This document shows positions 12,794 to 14,714 of a stretch of 14,714 bases of DNA, one piece after another. Below the pieces are notes generated by a model. It did no database searches, was not told the origin of the DNA, and was given only the letters and a program-made list of their open reading frames with translations. Location of the stretch: the NCBI GenBank assembly GCA_017451975.1, contig JAFTNI010000093.1, positions 1 through 14,714 of the forward strand. Direction: 5' to 3'. The first letter of the stretch is position 1, and each line of letters starts with the position of its first letter. Position numbers and translations under genes: made by a program. Origin of the DNA: Clostridia bacterium (GTDB taxonomy: Bacteria > Bacillota > Clostridia > Oscillospirales > CAG-272).

Positions 12794-14080
12794 ATGAGTG
12801 AAATGAAAAAATACGCAGAAAAACTTCTTGCTTATCTTGATAACGCCCCCACGGCGTTTCAGTCTGTAGATGAACTTGAAAAGCTCCTTTTGGCGGCGGG
12901 CGCGGTCGAACTTTGCGAAAGCGAAGAATGGCAGCTCGAAAAAGGCAAGCTTTATTATATGAAAAAAGCGGGCACGCAGATTGCGGCTTTCCGCATAGGC
13001 GGCGAACCTCGCGAAACGGGCTTCCGTATCGGTGCGGCGCACCACGATGCCCCCGGCTTCCGTGTGAAAACTGTTCCTTCTTCCGTTGACCTCGGCTATG
13101 AAAGATTGCTCCTTGAGCAGTACGGCGGCACACTTGTGCACGGCTGGGTAGACAGACCTCTCGCTATTGCGGGTTGTGTATATGTTAAAGATGAAGAAAA
13201 AGGCTTCCGCGCGGTTAACGTAAATATGAAGAAGCCTGTGCTTCTTATTCCGAGCGCTGCTCCCCACGTAAAAAGAGGGCAGAACGACGGCGCTTCCTTC
13301 AGCGTGCAGAACGAGATCCGCCCGTTCTTTGCCGCTTGCCCCGATGGAAAAACGACATTTACAAAATACCTGGCAGATTATATTGGCGTAAGCGAAAGCG
13401 ATATTCTCAGCTATGAGCTTGCACCCTACGATGCATCGCCCGCTTGCTTTGTTGGCGTGAACGAGGAATTTATTTCCGTTCCCCGCCTCGACGACTGTGC
13501 GATGGCTCATGCTATTATCTCGGGTATGTGCGAAATGGAAGAAAGCGCGGCAAACTCTATTGCCGTTATTTTCGACCACGAGGAGATCGGCTCGAATTCC
13601 GACAGAGGCGCGAGATGCAACACTCTTATGCAGCTCGTAGACCGCATTTGTGAAAAGTTAGGTTATAATACAGAGGATAAATACCGTGCGCTTGCGAGCT
13701 CCATGCTCTTCTCGGCAGACCAGGCCCATGCAACACACCCCTCTTACCTCGGTATACAGGACCCGCAGCTTAAGGTTAAGCTCGGCGGCGGCCCTGTTCT
13801 CAAGCTCAATTATAAGCAGTCCTATTCCACCTCCGCGCGCGGTACGGCGTTCTTCCGTACGCTCTGCGAAAAAGAGGGAATCCCTTATCAGATGTTCAAT
13901 AATCACAGCGATACGGGTGGCGGCGGTACAATAGGCCCTATTCTTTCCGCAAACTACGGCGTTTGCTCCGTAGACATCGGTAACCCCACGATTGCAATGC
14001 ACGCCGTGCGCGAATTCGGCGGCACAGATGACGGCTATTATATGGCCAAACTCTTTGAAGCATTCTTCGCGGGTAAATAA
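12794..14080 (+). CDS. M18-family zinc aminopeptidase (aspartyl aminopeptidase type)
   Basis: Cytoplasmic metallo-aminopeptidase of 428 aa, the usual length, removing N-terminal (typically acidic) residues from peptides; the family forms dodecamers. All expected metal ligands and catalytic residues are visible: AAHHDAPGF (His83, with Asp85), VPRLDDCAMAH (Asp233), FDHEEIGSNSDRG (Glu263, Glu264), FSADQAHATHPSY (Asp309) and AMHAVRE (His403). SDTGGGGTIGPI (372-383) is the substrate-side loop. The His ligand motif is AHHD where AHTD is usual, a mild variation. The start is the ATG at 12794 with AGGAGG 8 nt upstream. It is monocistronic: its own promoter lies 35 bp before the start and a terminator 50 bp after the stop. 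Family assignment is firm; preference for Asp or Glu over other residues is inferred from the family. Confidence 0.95.
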   Translation: MSEMKKYAEKLLAYLDNAPTAFQSVDELEKLLLAAGAVELCESEEWQLEKGKLYYMKKAGTQIAAFRIGGEPRETGFRIGAAHHDAPGFRVKTVPSSVDLGYERLLLEQYGGTLVHGWVDRPLAIAGCVYVKDEEKGFRAVNVNMKKPVLLIPSAAPHVKRGQNDGASFSVQNEIRPFFAACPDGKTTFTKYLADYIGVSESDILSYELAPYDASPACFVGVNEEFISVPRLDDCAMAHAIISGMCEMEESAANSIAVIFDHEEIGSNSDRGARCNTLMQLVDRICEKLGYNTEDKYRALASSMLFSADQAHATHPSYLGIQDPQLKVKLGGGPVLKLNYKQSYSTSARGTAFFRTLCEKEGIPYQMFNNHSDTGGGGTIGPILSANYGVCSVDIGNPTIAMHAVREFGGTDDGYYMAKLFEAFFAGK

Positions 14081-14129
14081 TTCTTGCTTATTTCCTTAAT
14101 TTTTTCATTTTCTTCCTTTAATTTAAGAG

Positions 14130-14159
14130 AAAGCGTTTGCCGTCAGGCGGGCGCTTTTT
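14130..14159 (+). terminator. Terminator of the M18 aminopeptidase gene
   Basis: AAAGCGTTTGCC (14130-14141), loop GTCA, GGCGGGCGCTTT (14146-14157): a 12 bp RNA stem with three G-U pairs in the middle, followed by a T run (14155-14159). Confidence 0.8.
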
Positions 14160-14596
14160 CTTATTGATATTAGAAAATTGCGCTAAGCGGTGAAATTCTT
14201 TGGGTTCTTATTTCTTTAATTGCCTTCCTTTATATTATATATAGGCACAATGCTTTTTTATGTGCGAAATTATTTTAATCAACAGAGCGCTCGCTGAGAA
14301 AAAGAAGTTATCTGAAATTTGAAATATTTATGAGCGCTCGAAGGCGAGAATTTCTCATTTTTCCATCGATTGTCAATAGTTAAAAAAGGAAATTTTTCAA
14401 AAAAATCAAAAAGTTTTTTTTGGGAAAAAGCGAGAAAAAAAGCCTAAAATATCGAAAAAGTCAAAAGGCTTAAAGCAAAAAACAAGGAAAAAAGGGTTAA
14501 AAAGCGCGATTTCTGCATTGTTTAGATATCAAAAACGGCAAAAATTCGATTTTTCAAAAAAAAACAAAAATTTTTAAAAAAATTTCAAAAAAAGTG
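14160..14596. other. Gene-free A-rich stretch upstream of the rRNA promoter
   Basis: No credible coding region on either strand. The part from about 14380 to 14596 is very rich in A on the plus strand, with repeated A tracts (for example 14548-14593) right up to the rRNA -35 box; these would act as an UP element and are probably curved DNA. Two copies of the palindrome-containing GAGCGCTCG lie at 14285-14293 and 14332-14340. AAGCCT (14440-14445) and AGGCTT (14466-14471) could form a hairpin that, on the minus strand, is followed by a T run and might block leftward transcription. Confidence 0.6.
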
Positions 14597-14625
14597 TTGA
14601 CAAAATGGGAAGTGTGTGCTATACT
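14597..14625 (+). promoter_or_regulatory. rRNA operon promoter
   Basis: Perfect -35 TTGACA (14597-14602), 17 bp spacer, TATACT -10 (14620-14625) with extended TGC, preceded by long A tracts. This is the strongest promoter in the window, as expected for rRNA. Start near 14632. Confidence 0.92.
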
Positions 14626-14631
14626 AGTGGA

Positions 14632-14714
14632 GCGCTGTTGAGGAAACGGCAGTGCAAACGGTCCTTGAAAATTGAACAACAAAGATTTATGATTGATTGA
14701 CAAAGTCAAACAAA
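14632..14714 (+). ncRNA. 5' leader of an rRNA transcript (16S gene expected just beyond the window)
   Basis: After the promoter comes a hairpin (about 14632-14654, GCGCTGTTG pairing with CGGCAGTGC), then GGTCCTTGAAAATTGAACAAC (14660-14680), which closely resembles the conserved pre-16S leader of Clostridia and Bacilli with its boxA-like antitermination and processing signals. A small TTGAC-AAA-GTCAA hairpin follows (14698-14710). No 16S sequence is reached before the right edge, so the rRNA assignment rests on leader and promoter. Confidence 0.8.

Overview
This 14.7 kb window looks like chromosomal DNA of a Gram-positive member of the Clostridia, probably gut-associated. The evidence is AGGAGG-type ribosome binding sites, sigma-A promoters with TG-extended -10 boxes, short T-tailed terminators, lipoproteins with Thr/Ser-rich stalks, the Firmicutes-type walJ-rlmH pairing, and a Clostridia-like rRNA leader at the right end. 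No phage, IS, CRISPR, tRNA or complete rRNA gene is visible.

Left block (1-3318, all minus strand): a galactokinase-family sugar kinase, the metallo-hydrolase WalJ/YycJ and the 23S rRNA methyltransferase RlmH form a tight operon (gaps of 14 and 18 bp). A 268 bp gap packed with perfect inverted repeats follows. Beyond it is the 5' part of mnmG (tRNA wobble-uridine modification), cut by the window edge.

Central block (3319-8928): a divergent promoter region drives galK leftward. Rightward it drives two tandem paralogous secreted lipoproteins of 886 and 878 aa. Each has a lipoprotein signal, a long Thr/Ser/Ala stalk, an ADP-ribosylglycohydrolase-family domain, an Ig/PKD-like domain and two discoidin-like beta-sandwich modules. 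The first stalk is an 18 bp tandem repeat. Near-identical terminators follow both genes, which suggests that gene plus terminator were duplicated as one unit. The second gene has no evident promoter of its own. This pair is the most unusual content of the window.

Right block (8929-14714): a CPA2-type cation:proton antiporter (minus) converges on the lipoprotein pair. Next is an orphan ABC solute-binding lipoprotein (minus), divergent from a small XRE regulator (plus); the control region between them carries a perfect 10 bp inverted repeat over both promoters. Then comes an M18 aminopeptidase (plus) with its own promoter and terminator. The last 550 bp is an A-rich gene-free stretch leading to a near-consensus rRNA promoter and the start of an rRNA leader; the 16S gene should begin just past the edge.

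The housekeeping genes (mnmG, rlmH, walJ, M18 peptidase, rRNA) look ordinary. The accessory part is the surface set: two glycohydrolase-like lipoproteins and one binding protein, all on Thr-rich stalks, suggesting capture or processing of an extracellular glycan, nucleotide or ADP-ribosylated substrate. That functional link is inference.
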